From CAZXSK01 sp964642855 (GTDB lineage: Bacteria > Planctomycetota > Phycisphaerae > SM23-33), in contig CAZXSK010000012.1 of NCBI GenBank assembly GCA_964642855.1, positions 8,600 to 72,599 on the forward strand: DNA of 64,000 bases. The letters run 5' to 3'. The notes under the pieces are model-generated. The model saw only the letters and a program-made list of their open reading frames with translations, was not told the DNA's origin and did no database searches. A program made the translations under genes and the position numbers. This document shows, piece by piece, positions 55,790 through 64,000 of this stretch (the stretch's first letter is position 1; every line of letters begins with the position of its first letter).

Positions 55790-56125
55790 TTACTCCTTGT
55801 CCTCTTCGACCACCACCGTAATGTGGCTGGTTCTCTTGAGGATCATGTGTGCCCGACCACGGTCCTTCGGACGGAACCGCTTCATTGTCGGGCCTTCATC
55901 CACGCGAATTTCTTTAACGTACAGCATGTTCATGTCTGCCTCGGCCTCGTTGGCGTTGGCAGCTGCACTGGTGAGGACCTTGGACACCATCGGTGCGCCC
56001 CGCTGGGGCATGAACTTCAGTATGTCCAGCGCATCCTGTACGTCCCTGCCTCGGACGAGGTCTGCAATCAGACGCAGCTTACGAGCGCTGCTCCGGGCGT
56101 ATTTATGTCTTGCCACCCAAGCCAT
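55790..56125 (-). CDS. rplV: Ribosomal protein L22
   Basis: 111 residues from MAWVARHKYARSSARKLRLI, normal L22 length; it lines the exit tunnel. The ATG at 56125 has GGAG 9 bases upstream; the ATG at 56140 has no good SD. Contains PRFG-type hallmark ...ITVVVEE end and RFRPKDRGRAHMILKR loop. Confidence 0.94.
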   Translation of the reverse strand: MAWVARHKYARSSARKLRLIADLVRGRDVQDALDILKFMPQRGAPMVSKVLTSAAANANEAEADMNMLYVKEIRVDEGPTMKRFRPKDRGRAHMILKRTSHITVVVEEDKE

Positions 56126-56161
56126 CGATGTTGGCTCCATACCGCTGGGCAGGATCCGGGA

Positions 56162-56428
56162 CTACCGCCGACCGCTGGCGTGCGACCGGAAGGTGCGCGT
56201 CGGGCTGAACTCTCCGAGCTTGTGCCCGACCATGTCCTCGGTAACCTGCACTGTGTTGAATACCTTGCCGTTGTGAACCATGAACGTGTGCCCAATGAAC
56301 TCGGGCACGATGGTGCATGCCCTCGCCCAGGTCTTGATGGGCGATCGACTTCCAGTCTGCTCCGCACGCATCACCTTGCGGAACAGCTTCTCGTCGACAT
56401 AGGGGCCTTTTTTGGCACTTCGAGTCAT
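56162..56428 (-). CDS. rpsS: Ribosomal protein S19
   Basis: 88 residues. MTRSAKKGPYVDEKLFRKVM start and a core PEFIGHTFMVHNGKVFNTVQ, then GHKLGEFSPTRTFRSHASGR are the S19 signatures. Located in the 30S head with S13. Confidence 0.97.
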   Translation of the reverse strand: MTRSAKKGPYVDEKLFRKVMRAEQTGSRSPIKTWARACTIVPEFIGHTFMVHNGKVFNTVQVTEDMVGHKLGEFSPTRTFRSHASGRR

Positions 56429-56445
56429 CGTCTATCCTCGCTGAC

Positions 56446-57297
56446 CTACAAAACCAGCTGCCCGGCCCGCTTGTTGCGCCGCCGGCGAATGATCATCTTG
56501 TTCGTGGACTTCCGCTTACGACGCGTCTTGCCGCCCTTGGAGAGCTTGCCCGTCGGACTGCAAGGCTGCCTGCCGCCCGCCCGGCGTCCCTCGCCGCCAC
56601 CCATCGGGTGGGCGACAGGGTTCATCGCCGATCCGCGAACGTGTGGCCTGCGACCCAGATGACGCTTGCGACCCGCCTTGCCCCAACGAACGCCCTGGTG
56701 GGCCAGGTTGCCCAACTGTCCGATGGTCGCACGGCACTTGATGTGCACCATCCGCATCTCGCCGGAGGGCAGGATCAGATGGGCCATGTTTCCGTCCCGT
56801 GCGGCCAGGCGAGCCACGCCGCCTGCGGTGCGGACCATCTGCCCGCCCCGACCTGGTGTGAGCTCCACGTTATGCACCTCCAGGCCGACCGGAATCGACG
56901 AGAGGGGCATGCAGTTGCCCACGCGCGGCTCGACCTTCTGCCCGGAGTAAACCTGCTGTCCGACCTTCAGGCCCAGCGGCGCCAGGATATATCGCTTCTC
57001 GCCGTCTTCGTACTGCAGGAGGGCAATATTGCAGGAGCGGTTCGGATCGTATTCGATCGACACGACCTCGGCCGGCATGTCGTCTTTGCTGCGCTTGAAA
57101 TCGATCACGCGATACATTCGCTTGTGGCCGCCGCCACGGTGACGAGCAGTGATCTTGCCGTGATGGTTCCGCCCCCCCCTCTTCTTGAGGGGCTTGAGCA
57201 GAGACTTCTCCGGCTTGCTCGTGGTCACCTCGTCGCGGATATTGACATTCGAGTTCCGGCGACCTGCTGAGGTTCGTCTGTATTTCTTGATTGGCAT
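56446..57297 (-). CDS. rplB: Ribosomal protein L2
   Basis: 283 residues. PIKKYRRTSAGRRNSNVN start, RNHHGKITARHRGGGHKRMY, and a C-terminal NPVAHPMGGGEGRRAGGR with the conserved His used in peptidyl-transferase centre assembly. Ends RRRRNKRAGQLVL. Standard length. Confidence 0.97.
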   Translation of the reverse strand: MPIKKYRRTSAGRRNSNVNIRDEVTTSKPEKSLLKPLKKRGGRNHHGKITARHRGGGHKRMYRVIDFKRSKDDMPAEVVSIEYDPNRSCNIALLQYEDGEKRYILAPLGLKVGQQVYSGQKVEPRVGNCMPLSSIPVGLEVHNVELTPGRGGQMVRTAGGVARLAARDGNMAHLILPSGEMRMVHIKCRATIGQLGNLAHQGVRWGKAGRKRHLGRRPHVRGSAMNPVAHPMGGGEGRRAGGRQPCSPTGKLSKGGKTRRKRKSTNKMIIRRRRNKRAGQLVL

Positions 57298-57315
57298 CGC
57301 TATGATCCCGACGTC

Positions 57316-57600
57316 TTAGAACAGGTCGATATGGTGGTCTTCGTGCAGCACCACCACGGCCTTCTTCCAGTGTTTGGTCTTGGACATCCAGCGTCCCGTC
57401 CGACGGGGTTTGCCCGAGCGGTTGCTTGTCCGGACGCTTTCCACCTTCACGTCATACAGCTTCTCGACAGCCTGCTTGATCTGTGCCTTGTTGGCCTCGG
57501 GGTTCACCACGAAGGCATACGCGTTGAACGCCTCCGACTGGAACGTGCCCTTCTCGGTGATCAGCGGGCGGACCACGATGTTGTAGATCTCGTCCTTCAC
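57316..57600 (-). CDS. rplW: Ribosomal protein L23
   Basis: 94 residues from a GTG overlapping the rplD stop (GTGA). IYNIVVRPLITEKGTF, VVNPEANKAQIKQAVEKLYD and a basic loop (TSNRSGKPRRTGR) are typical of L23, the docking site for trigger factor and SRP at the exit tunnel. Confidence 0.95.
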   Translation of the reverse strand: MKDEIYNIVVRPLITEKGTFQSEAFNAYAFVVNPEANKAQIKQAVEKLYDVKVESVRTSNRSGKPRRTGRWMSKTKHWKKAVVVLHEDHHIDLF

Positions 57601-58097
57601 GACTGGTTCTCCTGGTTCATCAGGCCCTGCATCGCCTGGCGGGTGACGACCATCTTCGGTCGCGTCGCCACGTCGAAGGCATTGAGCTCTCCAGCCTGGC
57701 AAAGAGTTACGTCGGGCAGGTTCCGCGAGCTGAGCAGCAGATTGCGATCCACCTCGTCCACCGCTAGCAGGCAACGCCGATTCACGCTGAGACTCTTCAT
57801 CATCTCGGCGATGGCCTTGGTGCGGGGCTGGTCNNNNNNNNNNNNNNNNNNNNNNNNNNNNNNNNNNNNNNNNNNNNNNNNNNNNNNNNNNNNNNNNNNN
57901 NNNNNNNNNNNNNNNNNNNNNNNNNNNNNNNNNCCGCGACTACGGTTGGCCGCGGTGCCCTGATGCCGCCGTGCGTGGTATGCCACCACCGCCTGCTTCA
58001 GCAGAGCCTCGTTGACCGTCCCGCCAAAGACGTCTTCCTCGACCTTCAGCGTGTCGATCTGCTTGCCATCGATGCTATATACTGGAACTTCCAACAT
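57597..58097 (-). CDS. rplD: Ribosomal protein L4 (interrupted by scaffold gap)
   Basis: The N-terminal ~54 residues (EVPVYSIDGKQIDTLKVEE, AYHARRHQGTAANRSR) and C-terminal ~78 (AEMMKSLSVNRRCLLAVDEV) are visible. The central loop that enters the exit tunnel (normally WRQKGTGRAR-like) is in the gap. With a normal length near 205, about 70 residues (210 bases) should be missing, more than the 100 N placeholders. Gene overlaps rplW by 4 bases. Confidence 0.93.
   Translation of the reverse strand: MLEVPVYSIDGKQIDTLKVEEDVFGGTVNEALLKQAVVAYHARRHQGTAANRSRXXXXXXXXXXXXXXXXXXXXXXXXXXXXXXXXXXDQPRTKAIAEMMKSLSVNRRCLLAVDEVDRNLLLSSRNLPDVTLCQAGELNAFDVATRPKMVVTRQAMQGLMNQENQS
57834..57933. other. Scaffold gap within rplD
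   Basis: 100 N placeholders. The flanks share no sequence, so true sequence is missing; family length suggests about 210 bases. Confidence 0.9.
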
Positions 58098-58118
58098 GGC
58101 TTCGTTCCCGTCTGGGCC

Positions 58119-58772
58119 TTACTCGGCCTTGGCCGTCTTGCTCTTGTAGACCATTACGTACCCGCCTTTGGGACCGGGGACCGGGCCCTGGATCAGCAGC
58201 AGGTTGTTTTCCTTGTTAATGCTCACCAGCGGGTGGTTCCGGCTGGTAACCCGGGCATTGCCGTACTGGCCGGCCATCCGCTTGCCCTTCTTGAGCTTCG
58301 GACCTGTTCCAGCGTTCGACGAGTGGGATGCGATCGAACCCGGGGAGCGGTGCTTGCGTTCCACGCCGTGGGATGCGGGCTGGCCTTTGAAATTGTGCCG
58401 TCGCATGCCGCCGGAGAAGCCCCGGCCTTTGCTGGTGCCCACTACATCGACGAATCCCACGCCTTCGAAGACGTCCACCGTAACCTGGCTGCCGGCTTCG
58501 ATGTCTTCCTCGCCCATGGTGCGGAATTCACGCACAAACCGTTTGGGCTTGGCGCCCACCTTGGCCGAATGCCCGATGGTGGGCTTCTTCGCCCGCTGGG
58601 GCTTGATGTCCTCAAAGCCCAGCTGGACTGCGTCATACCCGTCGGACTCGGAGGTCTTGACCTGTGTGACGGTGCACGGCCCGGCCTGGATGACCGTAAC
58701 CGGATGCAGCACGCCCTGGTCGTCGTAGACCTGCGTCATGCCGATTTTCTTGCCTAGTATCGCTGCCTTCAT
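58119..58772 (-). CDS. rplC: Ribosomal protein L3
   Basis: 217 residues. AILGKKIGMTQVYDDQGVLH start, TSKGRGFSGGMRRHNFKGQP and GRMAGQYGN-type end (KGKRMAGQYGNARVTSRN) place it in L3, which nucleates 50S assembly near the peptidyl-transferase centre. Standard length. Confidence 0.97.
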   Translation of the reverse strand: MKAAILGKKIGMTQVYDDQGVLHPVTVIQAGPCTVTQVKTSESDGYDAVQLGFEDIKPQRAKKPTIGHSAKVGAKPKRFVREFRTMGEEDIEAGSQVTVDVFEGVGFVDVVGTSKGRGFSGGMRRHNFKGQPASHGVERKHRSPGSIASHSSNAGTGPKLKKGKRMAGQYGNARVTSRNHPLVSINKENNLLLIQGPVPGPKGGYVMVYKSKTAKAE

Positions 58773-58790
58773 GGCGCCTGTTCCTATGCC

Positions 58791-59099
58791 TTACGCCTTG
58801 ATCTTGATGAACACGCCCGCCGGAACGACCAGGCGGTTGAGTGCCTCGATCGTGCGTACGGTCGGTTCGTAGATGTCGATGATCCGCTTGTGCGTTCGCA
58901 TCTCGAACTGCTCGCGGGCTTTCTTGTCCACGTGCGGGCTGCGAAGCACCGTGTACCGTTCGACCCGTGTGGGCAAAGGGATGGGCCCACGCGCCCGGGC
59001 TCCGGTTCGCTCGGCGTGGTCAACAATGTCCTTGGCCGAGGCGTCCAACGCCCGATGGTCGTATGCTTCCATCCGTATGCGAATCTTGTCCTGAAGCAT
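58791..59099 (-). CDS. rpsJ: Ribosomal protein S10
   Basis: 102 residues. KIRIRMEAYDHRALDASAKD and GPIPLPTRVERYTVLRSPHV, DKKAREQFEMRTHKRIIDIY are S10 signatures; also NusE in antitermination. First gene of the S10 operon, with a promoter 66-94 bases upstream and a GGAGAG SD. Confidence 0.97.
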   Translation of the reverse strand: MLQDKIRIRMEAYDHRALDASAKDIVDHAERTGARARGPIPLPTRVERYTVLRSPHVDKKAREQFEMRTHKRIIDIYEPTVRTIEALNRLVVPAGVFIKIKA

Positions 59100-59164
59100 G
59101 GAAACTCTCCGGTACCGATAAACCCACTTAAGGTAGAAGTTTGTTCAAAATGCAGAGTCTGTCT

Positions 59165-59192
59165 AGGATACGCAAACAGCTCTGACTGTCAA
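59165..59192 (-). promoter_or_regulatory. Promoter of the S10 operon
   Basis: On the minus strand TTGACA (59187-59192), 16 bases and TATCCT (59165-59170), in the 210-base region between fusA and rpsJ where tuf is normally found. No tuf sequence remains. Predicted leader about 60 bases. Confidence 0.65.
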
Positions 59193-59309
59193 TTCCTCAT
59201 CCGCGAATTTCACGCAAAATCTATTCCAATCCTTCTCGCTGCTAAGCTCAAGCCGGCAACGAACTTCCAACCCCGCAGCCACGCCAGCCTCGCCGCGGGA
59301 CACTGAAAA

Positions 59310-61540
59310 TCAATAATACTGCATGATCTGCTCGCCCACATGAGCCGGCGCCGGGGCATAATGGCTCGGCTCCATCGATGACGTCGCACGTCCCTGCGTC
59401 AGCGAACGAAGTTGCGTCGTGTAGCCAAACATCTCAGCCAGTGGGGCCTCCGCGTGCAGCACCCGGAAACTGCCCCGTGTGTCCACACTGCGAATCTCCG
59501 CACGCCTTGCGTTCAGATCGCCCGTCACCGCGCCGAGAAACTCCTCCGGGCACGAGACCTGGAGTCGCATGACCGGCTCGAGAAACACGGGCTTGGCTTT
59601 CTCCACCGCGGCATCGAATGCCATCGCGCCAGCCTGACTGAACGCGACATCCGAACTGTCCACCGGATGATGCTCCCCGTCCAGCAAGGTAACCTTAATA
59701 TTCTGCATGGGGTATCCAGCCTGGGGGCCTGAAGTGGACGCGTCGCGCACACCCTCTTCCACAGCCGAGATGTACTCCTTCGGAACCACCCCGCCGCGTG
59801 TCTCGTCGGCGAACTGCACGGCGTCCTCGCCCTTCTCGGGCGTGATCGCCTCGACCCGCAACCGGACCACGCCGAACTGACCCCGGCCGCCGGTCTGGCG
59901 GATAAACCGCCCTTCCGCCTCGGCCGANNNNNNNNNNNNNNNNNNNNNNNNNNNNNNNNNNNNNNNNNNNNNNNNNNNNNNNNNNNNNNNNNNNNNNNNN
60001 NNNNNNNNNNNNNNNNNNNNNNNNNNNCGAACTGACCCCGGCCGCCGGTCTGGCGGATAAACCGCCCTTCCGCCTCGGCCGACCCCAGGATGGTCTCCCT
60101 GTAGCTGACCTTCGGCCGACCCACGCGAACGTCCAGGCCAAGATCACGCGTGAGCTTGTGTACGACGATCTCCAGGTGCAACTCACCCATGCCCGAAATC
60201 GTCGTCTGACCGCTCTCGTCGTCGTAGCTGTAGGTGAAGCTCGGATCCTCCCGCTGCAGCGTATTCAGCGCGTCGACCAGCCGGTCCTTGTCGGCGTTGG
60301 TCCGCGGCTCGATCGAAAGCGTGATGACCGGATCGGGAAACTCCAGCCTCTCCAGCACGATCGGATCCTTCGTGTCGCTCAGCGTGTCGCCGGTCAACGA
60401 GTTCTTCAGGCCCACAAAGGCCACGATGTCCCCGGCGGTGGCTTTGTCCATCGCGATGCGTTGTTTCGCGTGAAGCTGCCAGATCCGGGCAATGTTCTCT
60501 TTCTTGTCCTGCGTGCTGTTGAGCACGCGCGTGCCCGCCTTCAGCATGCCGCTGTACACCCGCGAGAAATGCAGGTCGCCATGTTTGTCCGCGACGATCT
60601 TGAACACCAGGGCCGCGAACGGCTCGTCCGGGTCCGGATGGCGGTAGATGGTCTCTTCGGTCTTCAGGTCCTTGTGACCGGCGACGGGAGGGACGTCCAG
60701 CGGATTCGGCAGATATCTGACGATTGCACTGAGCAGCGGCCTGACGCCCATATGCTTCAGCGCCGAGCCGCACAGAAGCGGCTGGATCTTCCCCTTCAGC
60801 GTGCCCTTGCGGATCGCCCGGTGAATGTCCTCCTCGGTGAGTTCCTCTTCGTGGAGGTACTTCTCCATCGCTTCGTCATCGTATTCGACGACCTTCTCCA
60901 AAAGCATCGTCCGCATGAGTTCGACGTCGTCGGCATATTCGGCCGGAACGTCTTCCTCGCGAAGATCGGTAGCCACATCGGCCGGGTCGTAGTAATACGC
61001 CTTGCGTCGGATCAAGTCGATCTGCCCGGCGAAACCGTCGCTGGCGCCCATCGGGATCTGCAGGACCACGGGACTGGCCTTGAGGCGCGACTCGATATCC
61101 TCGACCACCATTTCGAAGTCGGCGCCCATGCGGTCCATCTTGTTGACGAAACAGAGGCGTGGCACATGGTACCGCTCGGCCTGTCGCCAGACCGTCTCGG
61201 TCTGGGCTTCGACGCCGCCGACGGCACAGAACACGGCCACCGCACCGTCCAGCACCCGTAGCGACCGTTCGACCTCAATGGTGAAATCCACGTGCCCGGG
61301 CGTGTCGATCAGGTTGACCGTGTGGTCCAGCCATTTCAGCGTAGTAGCCGCGGAGGTGATGGTGATTCCCCGCTCCTGCTCTTCGGTCAGGTAGTCCATG
61401 ACCGCCGTACCGTCGTGGACCTCGCCGATCTTGTGGGTGCGTCCGGCAAAGTAGAGGATCCGTTCGGTAACGGTGGTCTTGCCGGCATCGATGTGGGCCA
61501 TGATGCCGATATTCCGAAGTTTTGTCAGGTCCTTGGCCAT
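59310..61540 (-). CDS. fusA: Elongation factor G
   Basis: The gene contains an N gap flanked by 55-bp duplicates; collapsing these gives 692 codons in frame, i.e. 691 residues, the normal EF-G length. It drives translocation of tRNA-mRNA. GTPase motifs: AHIDAGKTT (G1), DTPGHVDF (G3), NKMD (G4). Domains II-V follow, with ETILGSAEAEGRFIRQTGGR at the domain IV start next to the gap. ATG at 61540 with little SD. Neighbours rpsG upstream and rpsJ downstream; tuf absent. Confidence 0.96.
59873..60082. other. Scaffold gap flanked by 55-bp duplicated overlap
   Basis: 100 N residues (59928-60027) between identical 55-bp copies 59873-59927 and 60028-60082. Removing N and one copy restores the fusA frame exactly. 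It is an assembly artefact. Confidence 0.93.
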
Positions 61541-62019
61541 GTGCTGATACAAACCAACCACGCTATGGGCACACGCACGACGTCCGCGTCGACGCAAAGA
61601 TGCACACGCATCCTGCCCTGCTGTGGGAAACTGGAAAACCACTCTCCCGCCGCAGCCGTACAGGCTGCAGGGTGCCGATCTTGAGGCCACTTTTCCGCCG
61701 GAGCGGAAGGGCACGAGAGCAGATCGGCCCGGTTGTCGTTATCCCATCGACCGCCGGTTGCAACGGTCTCGTCGAGCCCCGGCCGGTTCTGCCCTTCGAC
61801 CGGGGTCACCCGTACTTTGCAGCCTCGCTGCAGACACGGGCGATTCAAGCCTAACCGCTTTGTCCAGCCCGCCAGGGGCTGGGTGGCAATAGCGATACAA
61901 CGTTCACCTGGTGCCCTTACGGGCGTGCCTGAACGCCCCGGACGTACCCGGGACGAACTGAGTATTGTATACCAGAAAGCTACCGGCGTCCATCCCCAGA
62001 GGGACAGCCGCCGGAGAAT
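61541..62019 (-). promoter_or_regulatory. Long intergenic leader before fusA
   Basis: 479 bases without a supported gene. On the minus strand a promoter (61964-61992) would start transcription near 61957. Downstream lie hairpins: GCCC-GTAA-GGGC (61913-61924) and CCAGCCC/GGGCTGG with a 5-base loop (61864-61882). The last ~300 bases before fusA hold no clear structure. Small frames here lack ribosome sites. Confidence 0.4.
61964..61992 (-). promoter_or_regulatory. Candidate promoter of fusA
   Basis: On the minus strand TGGACG (61987-61992), 17 bases and TACAAT (61964-61969), 28 bases after the rpsG stop. It would give fusA a transcription start separate from rpsL-rpsG and a leader over 400 bases. 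Confidence 0.45.
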
Positions 62020-62496
62020 TTACCATGCAAAGTGTGCGAATGCCTTGTTGGCGTCGGCCATGCGGTGGATGTTTTCACGCGTCTGGACGGCCGTGCCTTC
62101 GCCGCGATACGCAGCCATCAGTTCGTTGGCCATCCGCACGTGGGTGGGCTGACCCTTGCCCGAGCGGATCGCGTCGCGAAGCCAACGGAACGCCAGCGAT
62201 TGCTGCCGCTTCTGGTTGACGGGCATCGGCACCTGGTAGTTGGCACCGCCGACGCGCTTGGAGCGGACCTCCACGTTCGGCTTGACGTTCGCAATCGCCT
62301 TCTCGAAGACTTCGAGAGGCTCGGCGTCTTTGATCTTCTCAGCGATGATGTCCATCGCCTTGTACATATTCCGCTGGGCGACGGCCTTCTTGCCGTCCCA
62401 CATCATGGTATTGACGAACTTCGCCAGCAGCTTGCTGTGATACCGGGGATCCGGCCTGAGCTGCTCGGGGGAGGCGGTCCAACGTTTGTAACCCAT
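62020..62496 (-). CDS. rpsG: Ribosomal protein S7
   Basis: 158 residues. 30S head nucleator. DPRYHSKLLAKFVNTMMWDG and the GGANYQVPMPVNQKRQQSLA motif are diagnostic; C-terminus THVRMANELMAAYRGEGTAV. Located 151 bases after rpsL, a wider space than usual. Confidence 0.97.
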   Translation of the reverse strand: MGYKRWTASPEQLRPDPRYHSKLLAKFVNTMMWDGKKAVAQRNMYKAMDIIAEKIKDAEPLEVFEKAIANVKPNVEVRSKRVGGANYQVPMPVNQKRQQSLAFRWLRDAIRSGKGQPTHVRMANELMAAYRGEGTAVQTRENIHRMADANKAFAHFAW

Positions 62497-62517
62497 CTTT
62501 CTTCTGCCTTTCCTGAA

Positions 62518-62531
62518 CCCCCGCGGGGGTC
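62518..62531. repeat. 14-bp perfect palindrome upstream of rpsG
   Basis: ACCCCCGCGGGGGT lies 22 bases before the rpsG start in the 151-base rpsL-rpsG spacer. As RNA it can only form a stem with a very short loop; it might bind a protein or be part of an S7 autoregulatory site. Confidence 0.3.
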
Positions 62532-62647
62532 ACTCATCGTTCCTGGGAGCGCCTCGGCGCCCTTTCGTGTTTCTACCAGTACTCTCGGCTACGCGCCGAG
62601 CGTGAGATTCTCGACGGGCCCCAAGGCCCGTAAGGTACCTACAGGCG

Positions 62648-63019
62648 TTACTTGGGCTTCTTGGCCCCGTACTTGCTGCGTCCCTGGGCCCGGCTTTCAA
62701 CACCCGCACAGTCCAACGCACCACGAACAACGTGGTACCGCACGCCGGGGAGGTCTCGTACCCTGCCCCCGCGAACCAGCACGATGCTGTGCTCCTGCAG
62801 GTTGTGGTCGATGCCGCCGATGTAGGCTGTCACTTCCTTGCCGTTGCTCAGCCGAACACGGGCTACCTTCCGCAGTGCGGAGTTGGGCTTTTTCGGGGTC
62901 ACTGTCTTGACCAACAGACACACCCCGCGACGCTGAGGACATTCATCCAGCGACACGTTCTTCTTCTTGGCTTGCTGCTTCTTCCGCGACTTGCGGACCA
63001 ACTGGTTGATCGTTGGCAT
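62648..63019 (-). CDS. rpsL: Ribosomal protein S12
   Basis: 123 residues; decoding-centre protein and streptomycin resistance locus. MPTINQLVRKSRKKQQAKKK start, VTPKKPNSALRKVARVRLSN with the wild-type (streptomycin-sensitive) Lys in TPKKPNS, and GVRYHVVRGALDCAGVESR. GAGG is 7 bases before the ATG. Follows rpoC by 55 bases. Confidence 0.97.
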   Translation of the reverse strand: MPTINQLVRKSRKKQQAKKKNVSLDECPQRRGVCLLVKTVTPKKPNSALRKVARVRLSNGKEVTAYIGGIDHNLQEHSIVLVRGGRVRDLPGVRYHVVRGALDCAGVESRAQGRSKYGAKKPK

Positions 63020-63074
63020 TTCTCTACCTCTAATGAACTTTCGTTCGTTTCTTCGCTTGTCTCGCAGATGCCTG

Positions 63075-64000
63075 TCAGGCCTGGCCGGACAACGCCTGCT
63101 GAACGGCCTGGGTGATCTGTGCCTCGGTAAGTTCTTCCGCACCCGAGACCAGATCGCCGCCGCCAGCCATATCCGCCAGTTCCACGGCCCGCTTGACCCG
63201 CATCTCCAGGTACGGCTTGAAGCTCGTACCGGCCGGGATCAGGTGGCCGAGGATCACGTTTTCCTTCAGGCCTCGCAGTTCGTCGACCTTGCCCGCCAGC
63301 GACGCCTCCGTGAAGACCTTCGTGCTCTCCTGGAAGCTCGCCGCCGAGAGGAAGCTCTCCGACTGCAACGACGCCTTGGTAATCCCGAGCAGCAACGTCT
63401 TGGCCATGGCCGGCTTGGGCCTGCGGGTCTTGGCGGGCTGGCCTCCGTCAGCTTCGACGTCGGCGTTGGCCTGCTCGATGCGGTCGCGCAACACGATATC
63501 GCCCTCGCCGAAGTCGGTGTCACCCGGGTCGACAACCTTCAGCGATTTCGCGAGCCGCTCATTTTCCTCACGGAAGCGGAACTTGTCAACAACATCTCCG
63601 GGCAAAAGATCCGTATCGCCAACGCTTTCGACCCGCACCTTCCGCAGCATCTGCGAAAGAATCACCTCGATGTGCTTGTCGTTGATCGTCACGCCCTGGC
63701 TGCGATACACGCTCTGGACCTCGTCCAGCAGATACCGCTGCAGTGCTTCCTCGCCCCGGATCGCCAGGATGTCGTGCGGCACCATCGGGCCTTCGGTCAG
63801 CGGGTCGCCCGCCTCCACGTAGTCGCCCGTGTGCACCAGCAGGTGACGGTCATGCGGCACGTGGTGCTCACGCTCCATGCCCGACTCGCTGCGGACGATG
63901 ATCGTCATCTTGCCGCGACGCTTGTCCGTGCGAAGCTCGACCTGGCCGGAAATCTCCGCCATCGCGGCCGGCTCCTTCGGCTTGCGGGCTTCGAAAATCT
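63075..64000 (-). CDS. rpoC: RNA polymerase beta' subunit, C-terminal part (partial)
   Basis: The 3' ~308 codons; the gene continues beyond the window's right end. IFEARKPKEPAAMAEISGQV at the window edge is a usual beta' segment, followed by the SI3-neighbouring region with LLVHTGDYVEAGDPLTEGP, DEVQSVYRSQGVTINDKHIE, and the C-terminal clamp region ITKASLQSESFLSAASFQES and ENVILGHLIPAGTSF. In-frame ATG at 63962 is internal. Ends 55 bases before rpsL. Confidence 0.95.
   Translation of the reverse strand, partial: IFEARKPKEPAAMAEISGQVELRTDKRRGKMTIIVRSESGMEREHHVPHDRHLLVHTGDYVEAGDPLTEGPMVPHDILAIRGEEALQRYLLDEVQSVYRSQGVTINDKHIEVILSQMLRKVRVESVGDTDLLPGDVVDKFRFREENERLAKSLKVVDPGDTDFGEGDIVLRDRIEQANADVEADGGQPAKTRRPKPAMAKTLLLGITKASLQSESFLSAASFQESTKVFTEASLAGKVDELRGLKENVILGHLIPAGTSFKPYLEMRVKRAVELADMAGGGDLVSGAEELTEAQITQAVQQALSGQA

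Overview
The window is high-GC bacterial DNA from a binned metagenome. Four 100-N scaffold gaps are present, and two of them are flanked by exact 55-bp duplications. The gene content points to the Planctomycetota, probably a Phycisphaerae-like lineage. The reasons are the ribosomal proteins with long charged tails (S3, L17), a large secreted TPR / von Willebrand factor A (VWA) gene set, an unusual sigma factor with extra helix-turn-helix domains, and a four-PAS LuxR regulator. This placement is inferred from gene style; no marker tree could be run.

Layout. 1-5021: end of one ABC exporter, a GH130 glycosidase/phosphorylase, a polytopic membrane protein and a complete ABC exporter. 5146-7248: PAS-LuxR regulator. 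7249-7620: intergenic region with a promoter and a candidate structured RNA closed by a 12-bp helix and a T-run. 7621-11408: two small uncharacterised genes, a fungal-type cytosine deaminase, alkaline phosphatase and lytic transglycosylase. 11554-14984: a lone compact flagellin, a cysteine-cluster protein and a GH63-like glycosidase. 15066-19509: homoserine dehydrogenase, a COG3635 phosphoglycerate-mutase-like protein (a possible homoserine kinase) and a large unknown protein. 19779-21582: enolase and a FtsB-like membrane protein. 21662-23344: sigma factor.

23534-36072 (minus strand) is the most distinctive part. Two paralogous membrane proteins (N-terminal zinc ribbon, one TM helix with a Ser-x3-His pattern, extracytoplasmic VWA domain) are followed by a TPR protein, ExbB/TolQ, two ExbD/TolR proteins and a 1065-residue secreted repeat protein. 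After a tRNA-Cys come an Asp-rich secreted protein, a membrane-anchored protein and a coiled-coil lipoprotein. I read this as a proton-motive-force-driven envelope machine in which the VWA proteins take the place of TonB/TolA. A near-consensus promoter and a 330-nt leader lie in front of it, followed by tRNA-Leu.

36652-43171: a cellulose-synthase-like GT2, a sugar ABC importer (binding protein and two permeases, no ATPase), a small protein, a cyclophilin lipoprotein and a HIT protein. 43263-64000 (minus strand): translation/transcription supercluster in the order rpoC(3' end)-rpsL-rpsG-fusA-[S10-spc-alpha], through secY-adk-map-rpmJ-rpsM-rpsK-rpsD-rpoA-rplQ. tuf and infA are missing from their usual places, and SecY carries an extra N-terminal membrane segment.
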